Assembly: GCA_017428625.1 (NCBI GenBank) | Contig: JAFRQM010000002.1 | Span: 1 to 64,000, forward strand | DNA: 64,000 nt | DNA from: Clostridia bacterium | GTDB taxonomy: Bacteria; Bacillota; Clostridia; Oscillospirales; Acutalibacteraceae | Direction: 5' to 3' | Shown: piece after piece, positions 44,720 through 53,316 of the stretch | Numbering within the stretch: position 1 is the first letter of the stretch | Layout: each line of letters opens with the position of its first letter | Notes under the pieces: generated by a model | Database searches by the model: none | What the model was told of the DNA's origin: nothing | Seen by the model: the letters and a program-made list of their open reading frames with translations, nothing else | Program-made: the position numbers and the translations under genes

Positions 44720-44886
44720 TGCGGGCGACTGATAGTCGCCCCAACCGGTTTGGATTTCGGATGTCAGACACAAACCCCTCAGTCGCATAAATGCGACAGC
44801 TCCTCTGATAGGGGCGCCTATGTTCCGGGTGCCGAATGTCAGATGTTGGATTTTGACGGCGGCACGGATTTATCCGTGACCTGCCG
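44720..44886. repeat. Intergenic repeat patch 3
   Basis: Noncoding DNA between divergent/tandem minus-strand genes. It contains GGGCGACT/AGTCGCCC (44723-44741), a CAGTCGCATAAATGCGACAG hairpin, GGATTTCGGATGTCAG and AGATGTTGGATTTTG motifs, and a GGCACGGATTTATCCGTG hairpin (44861-44878), all echoing patches 1 and 2. Bases 44617-44719 hold no visible feature. Confidence 0.5.
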
Positions 44887-44899
44887 CGTGATGTCTGAC

Positions 44900-45601
44900 T
44901 CACAAGCTTTGCGCAAGAGCTTTTGCGCTCTGAAAGCGTCCGTTCGGGTCAACACAGATGCATTTTTCGATTATTCTGCCGTATCTGCCGCCGTAGAGTT
45001 TTTTTGACGGGTGCTCGCCGGTAAGCATCACATTCATCATTATTCCCAAGGCGAAAATATCTGTTCTCGGATCGGTTTGAGAAATTGCAAACTGTTCCGG
45101 TGCGGCAAACCCCGCCGTGCCCGTAAAGGCAGTATCAAGCGGCTGATAAGTTTTGTAAATTCTTGCGGAATCAAAATCAATCAACCTGATGTTACCGGAT
45201 GTATCAACAATTACATTTTCCGGTTTTATATCACGGTGAATGATGTTGCTATTATGTAAAACATCAAGAGCGCTGCAAACACCGGTTACAACCGCTTTTA
45301 CCCCGCTTTCTTTATAAAGCCCGGTCTGAAGAACATCTCCGACGGTTATTCCGTCAATATAATCTTCATATACTTTAAGTTTATCGTCCTCAACCTCAAC
45401 TGAATAAATACGCGGGAGATTCGGATGTGAAATTCCCATCAGAAAATCATAAACATCTTTTTTTCCTTTGCCGTTGATAACCACCATTTTTTTGCCGCTT
45501 TTCTTGTGACGCAACACATTTACGGTTTTGTTTGCTTTAACGGTAACAGACTTGACAAACTCAAACTGCTCTGCAATAATTGAATCAAATTCAGACTGCA
45601 A
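44900..45601 (-). CDS. Protein kinase-like protein with atypical N-lobe
   Basis: A 233-residue protein resembling Ser/Thr kinases. The catalytic loop HRDIKPEN, the metal loop LIDFDSAR (DFD rather than DFG), and AAPEQF (APE) are present. The N-lobe is short and lacks a clear glycine-rich loop; the VAIK lysine position reads MVVIN. It therefore may be a weak kinase or a pseudokinase. No membrane segment or sensor domain is present. It is divergent from an HTH gene only 26 bp away, forming a probable pair. Confidence 0.75.
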   Translation of the reverse strand: MQSEFDSIIAEQFEFVKSVTVKANKTVNVLRHKKSGKKMVVINGKGKKDVYDFLMGISHPNLPRIYSVEVEDDKLKVYEDYIDGITVGDVLQTGLYKESGVKAVVTGVCSALDVLHNSNIIHRDIKPENVIVDTSGNIRLIDFDSARIYKTYQPLDTAFTGTAGFAAPEQFAISQTDPRTDIFALGIMMNVMLTGEHPSKKLYGGRYGRIIEKCICVDPNGRFQSAKALAQSL

Positions 45602-45627
45602 ATAATCACTCCCGGAGAGATATATTT

Positions 45628-46053
45628 ATGATAAAAAAATCAACTGACGAACTTATGGACGAGTTGCTTAAAGCAAACAATATAGGAGATTATCTTAAAG
45701 AAAACTCCCGGTATATGGTCAGCGATGAGCTCTCAACCTACTTAAACAATATAATGGCAAAAAAAGGGTTAGTCAAGACAGATGTTATTAAAAAAACCGA
45801 GTTCAGTGAGGTTATGGGTTATCAGATTTTTGCCGGCACCCGACAGCCGTCGCGGGACTCTCTGATTTGCATTTGTGTTGCAATGGAGATGGATTTGGAA
45901 GAGACTCAAACTATCTTAAAAATCGCCGGCTTTGCCGCTTTATACCCGAAAACCAAAAGAGACAGTATTATTATTCTCGGTCTGAATGAAAACAAAACCG
46001 TTCCCGAAATTAATGAAACGCTTTATGACAACGGCGAAAAAACACTGAACTGA
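45628..46053 (+). CDS. HTH-type DNA-binding protein paired with the kinase
   Basis: A 141-residue cytoplasmic protein. The segment LSTYLNNIMAKKGLVKTDVIKKTEFSEVMGYQIFAGTRQPSRDSLICICVAM has the HTH layout (helix-turn-helix with QxxxGxRxPSRDxLI). A C-terminal helix/strand region follows. The start at ATG 45628 has GGAGAG upstream. With 26 bp between start codons, each gene's promoter must overlap the other's coding region. It may be the target or regulator of the kinase. Confidence 0.68.
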   Translation: MIKKSTDELMDELLKANNIGDYLKENSRYMVSDELSTYLNNIMAKKGLVKTDVIKKTEFSEVMGYQIFAGTRQPSRDSLICICVAMEMDLEETQTILKIAGFAALYPKTKRDSIIILGLNENKTVPEINETLYDNGEKTLN

Positions 46054-46231
46054 ATTTGTGCTTTTTGGTTGGAAGGCTGATGGTGGATGTGAACCCTTCC
46101 CGTCTTGCCCGTTACACTCGCAAGCCACTTGTCTCGCCTGCCGGCTCGGTCGGTGCTTCGCCCACCGGACACCCGCGCCCCTGAAAGAGAGGCTGTGTCA
46201 GGTCTGAAAACTTCATAGTATTTTCAATATG

Positions 46232-46258
46232 AGAAAAAGCAGGCGGATGCCTGCTTTT
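46232..46258 (-). terminator. Terminator of the Fe-S operon
   Basis: On the minus strand, AAAAGCAGGC and GCCTGCTTTT with TTTTTCTC following, directly after the rrf2 stop. Bases 46054-46231 hold no gene. Confidence 0.8.
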
Positions 46259-46670
46259 ATGATTTCATATCGCGCATTAAATCGGCGATGGTTACGGAAT
46301 CGAGATAATTGTAAATGAGTTTATTGAGTTCGCTCCAGAGAGGGAGGGTTCTGCATTCCGCGTGCATTTTGCAGGGTTCCGCTCCGCATTCGAGGCAGGT
46401 AACGGGCGCAAGATCGCCCTCTGTGATTGAGAGAATCTCGGAGATTTTATACTCTTCGGGCTTGCGGGTCAGTTTGTATCCGCCGCCTTTGCCGTGAACG
46501 CCCTCGATTAAATCCGCTTTGACAAGCGGAGGCAGGATTCTTTCGATATATTTGAGCGATATGTTCTGCCTTTCGGCAATCTTTTTCATCGCGATATAGC
46601 CGCCGTCGCTGTTTTCAGCCAAATCAATCATAACTCTCAGGGCGTATTTGCCCCTTGTTGAAATCATCAT
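46257..46670 (-). CDS. Rrf2-family transcriptional regulator (IscR-like)
   Basis: A 137-residue winged-helix regulator. MMISTRGKYALRVMIDLAENSDGGYIAMKKIAERQNISLKYIERIL is the classic Rrf2 wHTH. Three Cys (CLECGAEPCKMHAECRTLP) form a potential Fe-S site, as in IscR and related sensors. It is the last gene of the nifS-iscU-hydE-mnmA-tcdA operon, so it could repress the operon when clusters are plentiful. The candidate operator is at 51225-51247. Confidence 0.88.
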   Translation of the reverse strand: MMISTRGKYALRVMIDLAENSDGGYIAMKKIAERQNISLKYIERILPPLVKADLIEGVHGKGGGYKLTRKPEEYKISEILSITEGDLAPVTCLECGAEPCKMHAECRTLPLWSELNKLIYNYLDSVTIADLMRDMKS

Positions 46671-46688
46671 ATTATTACACCTGACTTT

Positions 46689-47414
46689 TTAATCTTCATT
46701 GCGGATTCCCGTTAAATCTTTAACAACCTGCGAGGCGATGAGAAGACCGGCTGCCGGCGGAACAAACGCGGTTGAGCCGGGCGTGTCGCGGCGGGCAGAG
46801 CCGTCTGTATTTTCGGCGGGTTCAACGGGCTTAACAGCCTTTTCTGCGGAATAAACAACTTTCAGTGAGTCTATATTCCTTTTTCGCAGTTCGCTGCGCA
46901 TAATTCTCGCGAGAGGGCAGACGGAGGTTTCGTAAATATCGGCAACTTTAAGTTTTGACGGGTCGAGTTTGTTGCCCGTGCCCATTGCGCTGATGACGGG
47001 AACTCCCGCTTTTTTTGCGTTCTGAATTATGAGAAGTTTGCCCGTCACCGTGTCTATTGCGTCAACAACATAATCATATTGTGTGAAATCGATTTCATTC
47101 TGTGTGCCTGGCAGATAGAAAAGTTTTACAGCGTTGACCTTACAGCCCGGATTGATTTCTTTAACACGCTGTTTCGCGGCATCGGCTTTACTCATACCGA
47201 GGGTGCTTTCTGTTGCGAAAATCTGACGGTTTATGTTGGACTCGCTCAAAGCGTCGTGGTCTATGATGTCGAGAGCGCCCACGCCGGAACGGGCAAGGGC
47301 TTCAATAACATAGCCGCCGACGCCTCCCGCGCCGAAAACGGCAACGCGTGATAAAGCGAGTTTTTTCATTGCCGCTTCGCCGAGAAGCATTTGTGTTCTT
47401 TCAAATCTGCTCAT
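46689..47414 (-). CDS. tcdA: tRNA threonylcarbamoyladenosine dehydratase TcdA
   Basis: A 241-residue E1/ThiF-like enzyme that makes the cyclic form of t6A in tRNA. VFGAGGVGGYVIEALARSGVG (nucleotide-binding loop) and DHDALSESNINRQIFATESTLG match TcdA. VSAMGTGNKLDPS and the C-terminal TAFVPPAAGLLIASQVVKDL are also typical. It is coupled to mnmA by a 14-bp overlap and followed by rrf2. Confidence 0.86.
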   Translation of the reverse strand: MSRFERTQMLLGEAAMKKLALSRVAVFGAGGVGGYVIEALARSGVGALDIIDHDALSESNINRQIFATESTLGMSKADAAKQRVKEINPGCKVNAVKLFYLPGTQNEIDFTQYDYVVDAIDTVTGKLLIIQNAKKAGVPVISAMGTGNKLDPSKLKVADIYETSVCPLARIMRSELRKRNIDSLKVVYSAEKAVKPVEPAENTDGSARRDTPGSTAFVPPAAGLLIASQVVKDLTGIRNED

Positions 47415-48483
47415 AATCGTTACGCTCTATTATTCCGCCGCCGAGCACAACATCGCCGTCATAAAGCACGGCTGACTGACCGGGTGTTATTGCCCGCTGC
47501 GGCTCGTCAAATTTTATTTTTATTCTTGAATTATCAAGAGGAGCTACCGTTGCGGGCTGTTCTTTTTGCCTGTAACGGATTTTTGCGTTGCAATGAAAAG
47601 CGCCCCGCGGCGTTTCGCCGGAAATCCAGTTGAAGCCGCTGACATAAAGTTCATCACAGAACAAATCTTCGTGACTGCCGAGAACGACGGTGTTGTTATG
47701 CGGGTTTATTGAGAGAACAAACAGCGGTTCGGGGGCGGAAATGCCGAGCCCTTTGCGCTGACCTATTGTGTAGTGGATAATTCCTTTATGTTCGCCCAGA
47801 ACAGAGCCGTCTTTTCTGACAAAACTGCCCTTGGGGTAAACTTTGCCTGTGCGTTCTTCTATTATCCTCGCGTAGTCGCCGTCGGGAACAAAGCAGATAT
47901 CCTGACTGTCGGGCTTTGAAGCGTTTATAAAACCGTTTTGTTCGGCGATTTCACGCGTCTGAACCTTTGTGAGTTCGCCGAGAGGGAACATTGTATGCGC
48001 GAGTTGCTCTTGATTGAAGGAGTAGAGAACATAACTCTGGTCTTTGGTTGAATCGAGCGCTTTTTTAAGAACGAATTTTTCGCCATGTTTTTCGATTCTT
48101 GCGTAGTGACCGGTGACTATATAATCGCATCCGAGCACTTTTGCGCGCTCATAAAGGCCGTCGAATTTCATATATCGGTTGCAGTCGATGCAGGGGTTTG
48201 GGGTCATCCCCTTTTCATAGCAGTTTATGAAATTGTCAATTACTTTTTTATCGAAATCACCCGTAAAATTGAAAACATAATAAGGCATTCCGAGGCGGAA
48301 GGCGACAGAACGCGCATCCTCGACATCTTCAAGCGAACAGCAGGTTTTGCCCTGACTTATCTGTTCATCTTTATTGTCGAAAAGCTTCATTGTGCAGCCT
48401 ATGCAGTCAAAGCCCTGTGATTTCATAAGATAAGCGGCGACGGATGAATCAACCCCGCCGCTCATTGCAATCAATGCTTTCAT
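47401..48483 (-). CDS. mnmA: tRNA-specific 2-thiouridylase MnmA
   Basis: A 360-residue enzyme that adds the 2-thio group to U34 of tRNA Lys, Glu and Gln. AMSGGVDSSVAAYLM is the PP-loop. CDYIVTGHYAR and NPHNNTVVLG match the family, and catalytic Cys residues are in ..CIDCNRYM and SQDICFV. Sulfur probably comes from the NifS encoded upstream in the same operon. It starts right at the hydE stop. Confidence 0.95.
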   Translation of the reverse strand: MKALIAMSGGVDSSVAAYLMKSQGFDCIGCTMKLFDNKDEQISQGKTCCSLEDVEDARSVAFRLGMPYYVFNFTGDFDKKVIDNFINCYEKGMTPNPCIDCNRYMKFDGLYERAKVLGCDYIVTGHYARIEKHGEKFVLKKALDSTKDQSYVLYSFNQEQLAHTMFPLGELTKVQTREIAEQNGFINASKPDSQDICFVPDGDYARIIEERTGKVYPKGSFVRKDGSVLGEHKGIIHYTIGQRKGLGISAPEPLFVLSINPHNNTVVLGSHEDLFCDELYVSGFNWISGETPRGAFHCNAKIRYRQKEQPATVAPLDNSRIKIKFDEPQRAITPGQSAVLYDGDVVLGGGIIERNDYEQI

Positions 48484-49515
48484 TTAATAAACCCTTCTGA
48501 CATCGCCGACGGAATCCGATATCTCGTAGCCGGCGCTTTCTATTCTCATTCTGAGGCAGTCTTTGCACTGCGCCGACTCTTCGCCTGTGCAGATTTTATT
48601 GTCATAAATGGAGTATTTGCCGCGGTATTCGACGGGCGAGAGATTCGGCATTACAACATTTGCGCCCGCTTTGAGCCCGAGTTCCCTGCCCTGCGGGTGC
48701 AGTGTGCCGAGAGCCGTTGTTGACGGAATAAGGGCGTGAGGAAACATAAGGCGCAGAACTGAAATGAGCCGTAAAGTAAGTTTAACACTGCCCTGCGGGA
48801 AGTTTTCAAACGGAGTGCCTGCGGCGGGAAGAAACGGCCCGATGCCTATCATATCGGGAGACAGTTCCTGCAAAAAACGCAGGTCACTTATGATGTTATG
48901 CATTGTCTGATAAGGCGAGCCGACCATAAAGCCGGAACCGACCTGATAGCCTGTTTTTTTGAGGTTGAACAGACATTGTTTGCGGTTTGCAAGCGACATT
49001 TCGCCGGGGTGAAGTATTGCGTAATGCTCTTCATCCGCCGTTTCGTGCCGCAGGAGAAACCTGTTTGCTCCGCTTTCAAAAAGTCGGCGGTAACTTTCTT
49101 CGCTTCTTTCTCCTATTGAAAGGGTAATTGCACAGCCCGGATAAAAATGACGGATTGATGAAACAATCTCACAAAGCACATCGTCTGTGTAAAACGGGTC
49201 TTCCCCACCCTGCAGAACGAAGGTGCGGTAGCCGAGTTTGTAACCTGTTTTGCAGCAGTCAAGAATCCGTTCTTTTGAAAGGCGGTATCTGTCGGCTGTG
49301 TTACTGCGGCGGATTCCGCAGTAGAGACAGTCGTTTTTGCAGTAATTGGTAAACTCTATAAGCCCGCGCAGAAAAACTTCCGTGCCGTAAACAGAGCGCC
49401 TGACTTCATCAGCCGCTTTAAAAAGTTCTTCATCGAAGCGGTCTGATTCAAGCAGGGTTTTCAGTTCTTCGTCGGGCAGGTTGCGGTCCGCCCGAAGGCG
49501 TTCGACAATACTCAT
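48484..49515 (-). CDS. hydE: [FeFe]-hydrogenase H-cluster maturase HydE
   Basis: A 343-residue radical SAM enzyme (biotin synthase-like) that helps make the H-cluster azadithiolate. The cluster motif CKNDCLYCGI sits near residue 56, and GGEDPFYTDD and VGSGFMVGSPYQT match HydE. ATG 49515 overlaps the iscU stop (ATGA). No hydF, hydG or hydrogenase gene is in the window. It is embedded in an Fe-S assembly operon. A close relative (PylB) is less likely because no pyl genes are present. Confidence 0.87.
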   Translation of the reverse strand: MSIVERLRADRNLPDEELKTLLESDRFDEELFKAADEVRRSVYGTEVFLRGLIEFTNYCKNDCLYCGIRRSNTADRYRLSKERILDCCKTGYKLGYRTFVLQGGEDPFYTDDVLCEIVSSIRHFYPGCAITLSIGERSEESYRRLFESGANRFLLRHETADEEHYAILHPGEMSLANRKQCLFNLKKTGYQVGSGFMVGSPYQTMHNIISDLRFLQELSPDMIGIGPFLPAAGTPFENFPQGSVKLTLRLISVLRLMFPHALIPSTTALGTLHPQGRELGLKAGANVVMPNLSPVEYRGKYSIYDNKICTGEESAQCKDCLRMRIESAGYEISDSVGDVRRVY

Positions 49516-49946
49516 TGACCGCAGCAATGCTCACAGCCGTCACAATCCGGAAACAGAGAACGGTCATATTCGATTCCGTTTTTGTCGTAATAATCTTTAA
49601 GCGCTTTTTTAATTGCTTCTTCCGCCAGCACGGAGCAATGCAGTTTATGTGCCGGCAGACCGTCGAGAGCCTCTACAACTGCCTTATTAGTAAGCTGTAA
49701 AACCTCCGAAACGGGTTTGCCTTTGATAAGCTCGGTAGCCATTGAGCTTGAGGCGATCGCGCTGCCGCAACCGAAAGTTTCAAATTTTACATCGGTAACA
49801 ACATCATTGTCAATTTTGAGATAAATCTTCATAATATCGCCGCACACGGGGTTGCCGACTTCGCCTACGCCGTCTGCGTTTTCAATCACACCGACATTTC
49901 GGGGATTGCGAAAATGATCCATAACTTTTTCGCTGTAAAGTGCCAT
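49512..49946 (-). CDS. IscU/NifU-type Fe-S cluster scaffold
   Basis: A 144-residue scaffold on which [2Fe-2S]/[4Fe-4S] clusters are built. The three conserved ligand Cys are in GNPVCGD, FGCGSAIASSS and LHCSVLAEEA. The C-terminus ends in Cys-rich CDGCEHCCG. It starts with MALYSEKVMDHFRNPRNVG after an AAAGGAGA SD. The gene lies 13 bp after nifS and overlaps hydE. Confidence 0.93.
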   Translation of the reverse strand: MALYSEKVMDHFRNPRNVGVIENADGVGEVGNPVCGDIMKIYLKIDNDVVTDVKFETFGCGSAIASSSMATELIKGKPVSEVLQLTNKAVVEALDGLPAHKLHCSVLAEEAIKKALKDYYDKNGIEYDRSLFPDCDGCEHCCGQ

Positions 49947-49959
49947 TTTTATTCTCCTT

Positions 49960-51150
49960 TCACTTAGCAAAAACATGGGGACGTGCGCCGTTTACAAGGT
50001 CACGCCAGAACGGTGACATATTTCTGAGATAAGTTACCACATCGGTAACCGCTTCAATAATGTAATCAATATCTTTTTCGGTAAATTCTTCATTGATTGT
50101 AAGCCTTAACGAGCCGTGAGCAACCTCATGCGGTCTGCCTATCGCGAGCAGAACATGGCTGGGGTCGAGCGAGCCGGATGTGCAGGCGGAACCCGATGAA
50201 GCGCACACGCCTTTGTCATCAAGCAGAAGCAGAAGGGACTCGCCCTCTATGCCCTCAAAGCAGAAATTGACATTGCCGGGCAGGCGTTTTTCAAGTGTGC
50301 CGTTGAGTTCGCCGTAAGGGATTTTATCAAGACCGGCAATAAGCCTGTCACGCAGAGGAATTGTTTTTGCGGCGTTTTCATCAATGTTTTTACACGCTTC
50401 CTCAAGAGCGGCGGTCATGCCCGCAATGCCCGCGATGTTCTCTGTGCCGGCTCTTTTGCCTCTCTCCTGCGCGCCGCCGTTTATGACGGATGTAAGCGGA
50501 ATGCCTTTTTTGGCATACAGCACGCCCACGCCCTTGGGACCGTGGAATTTGTGAGCGGAAATTGAAAGCATATCAATGTTCTGCTCCTGAACATCCACTT
50601 TTACATGACCGACAGCCTGAACGGCATCTGTGTGAAAAACAACCTTTTTCTCACGGCAGACCTCGGCGATTTCTTTTATAGGCTCGACTGTGCCTATCTC
50701 GTTATTTGCGAACATTATTGTGACAAGGCAGGTGTCGTCTCTTATGGCGTCACGGACCTGTTCGGGGGTTACAAGACCTGTTGTGTGAACATCGAGAAGG
50801 GTTATTTCAAAACCCTCTTTTTCGAGCGCTTTAAGAGTGTGAAGAACAGCGTGATGTTCAAACGCGGTTGAAATTATGTGCTTTTTGCCTTTTTTTGCGC
50901 CAAACCTTGCGGCGGAGATAATCGCCTGATTGTCCGCTTCACTGCCGCCTGATGTGAAGGTAATTTCACGGGGCTCGCAGTTGAGACATGCCGCCACTCT
51001 CGCTCTGCAATCTTCAAGCGCCTCCTTTGCCTCCTGCCCGAAAGCGTAAAGGCTTGAAGGGTTGCCGTAGATATTGTCGAAATAAGGCAGCATGGCGTTG
51101 ATTGCCGTTATGCTCATTTTTGTTGTTGATGCGTTGTCTGCGTAAATCAT
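49960..51150 (-). CDS. nifS: Cysteine desulfurase NifS-like
   Basis: A 396-residue PLP enzyme that takes sulfur from cysteine. [10 protein letters not shown] and [14 protein letters not shown] (PLP Lys) and [17 protein letters not shown] (catalytic Cys loop) are complete, as is N-terminal DNASTTK. It is the first gene of the operon and probably supplies sulfur both to IscU and to MnmA. It is preceded by a promoter with dyad and a leader hairpin. Confidence 0.95.
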   Translation of the reverse strand: MIYADNASTTKMSITAINAMLPYFDNIYGNPSSLYAFGQEAKEALEDCRARVAACLNCEPREITFTSGGSEADNQAIISAARFGAKKGKKHIISTAFEHHAVLHTLKALEKEGFEITLLDVHTTGLVTPEQVRDAIRDDTCLVTIMFANNEIGTVEPIKEIAEVCREKKVVFHTDAVQAVGHVKVDVQEQNIDMLSISAHKFHGPKGVGVLYAKKGIPLTSVINGGAQERGKRAGTENIAGIAGMTAALEEACKNIDENAAKTIPLRDRLIAGLDKIPYGELNGTLEKRLPGNVNFCFEGIEGESLLLLLDDKGVCASSGSACTSGSLDPSHVLLAIGRPHEVAHGSLRLTINEEFTEKDIDYIIEAVTDVVTYLRNMSPFWRDLVNGARPHVFAK

Positions 51151-51194
51151 ATTAACTCCTTATGTTATTACAATTATACCGTTATTAAATGACA

Positions 51195-51222
51195 AAATCA
51201 CCGCCGTAAACGGCGGTGATTT
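51195..51222 (-). other. Leader hairpin of the nifS operon
   Basis: AAATCACCGCCG and CGGCGGTGATTT form a strong stem-loop between the transcription start and nifS, followed on the minus strand by TTTTG. It may be an attenuator, a terminator for the GH3-type gene upstream, or an RNA-stability element. Confidence 0.6.
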
Positions 51223-51224
51223 AT

Positions 51225-51247
51225 TTACCTACCTTTACGGTTGGTAA
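51225..51247. promoter_or_regulatory. Candidate Rrf2/IscR operator dyad
   Basis: A 23-bp imperfect palindrome with outer TTACC/GGTAA and inner ACC/GGT arms, 9 of 11 pairs matching. It lies immediately downstream of the -10 element, covering the expected start site, so a bound repressor would block transcription. Assigning it to the operon's own Rrf2 protein is inference. Confidence 0.55.
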
Positions 51248-51249
51248 TT

Positions 51250-51277
51250 AGTATATCACAGTTTTGTATTTTGTCAA
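51250..51277 (-). promoter_or_regulatory. Promoter of the nifS operon
   Basis: On the minus strand, TTGACA (51272-51277), a 16-base spacer and TATACT (51250-51255), about 100 bp upstream of nifS. Confidence 0.72.
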
Positions 51278-51299
51278 TAGGTAAAACAAAGGATTTGCC

Positions 51300-53036
51300 T
51301 TAACCCTCGAATTTCGCGAGAACATCTTTGACAACGGGAGCGTCTGTTGCGACATGTGAGAAGAAGAACTGCTCTCTCTCTTCGTTGTTGATGACAGTTA
51401 CGGGCTTAATCTGGTTGAGAACAACGCCCTTGTCGGTAAGGAACTTGTTGTAATCAAGATAAGCGTTTTCTTTAAGGAAGAGAACCTCGGGTTTACCGAG
51501 CATACCCCAGCGGCGGTATTTATAATATTTCTCGTTGATGTCATCCATCGCGTGGTCGAGAGCTTCGATGAGCGCCTGTCTTTTTTCTTCATCGGTATTG
51601 TCGCCTTTGATTTCCATAAGAAGGGTGTATCTGGGCGGCTTGGTAGTGAAATCGGGATAGAAGCTGAAGCCCTGATATTCAGCGCCGACTTCTTTGACTA
51701 TTTGCGCTACGGCGGCGTCGGTCATATCGGTTGTGGTCTTCTCGTTGGCGACATTCATTGAAAGATTCTGTCTGTAGCAGAGCTGGATTCTCGGAGTGTT
51801 GTTGAACATACCGGTAACCTTGATGACATCTTCCATTTTATATCTGTAAAGACCGGAGAAGTTGGAGACAATCATCTCATACATTTTGCCGACTTCAAGT
51901 TCATTGAGAAGAAGAGGTCTGACTGAGTCATCGGCTTTTTCTTCATCTTCTTCAATGGGAAGGAACTCGAAGAAAACGGTGTAGGGAATTGCGACATAGT
52001 CTTCAACATCAAGTTCAAGCGGTGTTGCGAAATAGCCTTCCGCCGCGGCATATCCCATACGGTGAATGCCTATGTCGGGACCTATTGCCTTACGGAGTTT
52101 TTCGGCGTAAATCGCAAGGTTGGAACTCATCATACCGTATGCCCACTGAAGGTTGGGCCAGATGCGGGGAGCGATGGGGTCGTCAAAGCCTTTTTCGAAC
52201 TCTTTGCGAAGTTCAGCCGCTCTTTCGGGGTTGGGCTTGAATTTTTTTGCATACTTTTTGCGGAAATACTCAGGGCAGTCAATATCGGGGTTGATAATGC
52301 CTTTTTCAATGTCGTCGCAGAGCATTTCCCAGTTCTCCTCAAGATAGTCGAACATCTGAGTGAGAAGAGTGACGACTATTGAGCCGAGATATGTAACCTT
52401 CTTGTTTTCAAGGCAGAAACGCAGGTGAAGGTAAGATGTGTCGAATTTGTCTTCAAGATTGGGGAAAAGCAGAGGAAGGGGGGATGTGCAGAAGAACGGG
52501 AGAATGGGCTTTAACATACGCAGGGGAATCTGCGCGGCGCCGTTGCTCATTTTGCCGTCGGGAGTTTTGTGACCCGAAAGGTTGAGAGCGAGAGGGCCGA
52601 GCTGATTTTTGAGACGGATGCCCTTGCCTTTAAGGTGATGATAGGCGGTTGTAACCGAAACGGAGAAACCGATGCACTGCATTTTCCAGAGATCGTTGAG
52701 ACCCTTGGGAAGCATTTTCGGTTTGCCTACGGAACCCGATGATGAAGCGTAACGAAGGTTCATACCGTTGAACATAAGGCGTTTTTCGCCGTTGTTCATC
52801 ATACGGTCAACATAGGGTTCATAATCCGCGTATGTTGAAAGAGGAACTATATCCTGATAATCTTTGATTGAGTGAACATCTTTGAGATTGAGTTTTTGGC
52901 CGAGTTCACAGTTTTTATTTCTGCGGACGATTTTTTTAAGAACATTGTTCTGTGCTTTGAGAGGATTTTTTGAAGTGTGTATAATCTGCTGGCGCGAAAC
53001 CTCGCCGAGAAGAACACCGAGATCTGAGAAAGGCAT
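51300..53036 (-). CDS. GH3 auxin-responsive-promoter-family acyl-adenylate enzyme
   Basis: A 578-residue protein of the GH3 (Gretchen Hagen 3) fold, which in plants conjugates amino acids to acyl acids. The ATP-binding segment YASSSGSVGKPKMLP and later MGYAAAEGYFATPL and VSNFSGLYRYKMEDVIKV match the family. Bacterial members often adenylate a fatty or aromatic acid, but the amino-acid partner here is unknown. The start at 53036 has AAAGGAGT upstream; a much longer frame to 53348 reads through the promoter and is rejected. It is transcribed alone. Confidence 0.8.
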   Translation of the reverse strand: MPFSDLGVLLGEVSRQQIIHTSKNPLKAQNNVLKKIVRRNKNCELGQKLNLKDVHSIKDYQDIVPLSTYADYEPYVDRMMNNGEKRLMFNGMNLRYASSSGSVGKPKMLPKGLNDLWKMQCIGFSVSVTTAYHHLKGKGIRLKNQLGPLALNLSGHKTPDGKMSNGAAQIPLRMLKPILPFFCTSPLPLLFPNLEDKFDTSYLHLRFCLENKKVTYLGSIVVTLLTQMFDYLEENWEMLCDDIEKGIINPDIDCPEYFRKKYAKKFKPNPERAAELRKEFEKGFDDPIAPRIWPNLQWAYGMMSSNLAIYAEKLRKAIGPDIGIHRMGYAAAEGYFATPLELDVEDYVAIPYTVFFEFLPIEEDEEKADDSVRPLLLNELEVGKMYEMIVSNFSGLYRYKMEDVIKVTGMFNNTPRIQLCYRQNLSMNVANEKTTTDMTDAAVAQIVKEVGAEYQGFSFYPDFTTKPPRYTLLMEIKGDNTDEEKRQALIEALDHAMDDINEKYYKYRRWGMLGKPEVLFLKENAYLDYNKFLTDKGVVLNQIKPVTVINNEEREQFFFSHVATDAPVVKDVLAKFEG

Positions 53037-53069
53037 ATAAAAGCACTCCTTTTTATCAATATCTTTATC

Positions 53070-53098
53070 AATATAACAAAAAAGAGTGCTTTTGTAAA
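53070..53098 (-). promoter_or_regulatory. Promoter for the GH3-family gene
   Basis: On the minus strand, TTTACA (53093-53098), a 17-base spacer and TATATT (53070-53075). AAAAGCACTC (53046-53055 region) and GAGTGCTTTT (53084-53093) form an inverted repeat around the -10 element and may be an operator. Confidence 0.55.
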
Positions 53099-53316
53099 TA
53101 CAAAATATTAAATTTAAGGTTATTTTAATAATTTTCCTATCTCTTTGGTCGGTAAATTGATTGTTTACCGGAAACCGCAGTGACATCTGTTGAAGATTCA
53201 GCCGTCGCAGCAGTGGTTGAAGGTATTGCGGGCATATCCCAAATGCTGCCGGTTTTTGTTGTGTTTGTTGTGCTTTCTTTCGGAGTTCCGTCCCTCTGCG
53301 GCGGCGGACCGGGAAC

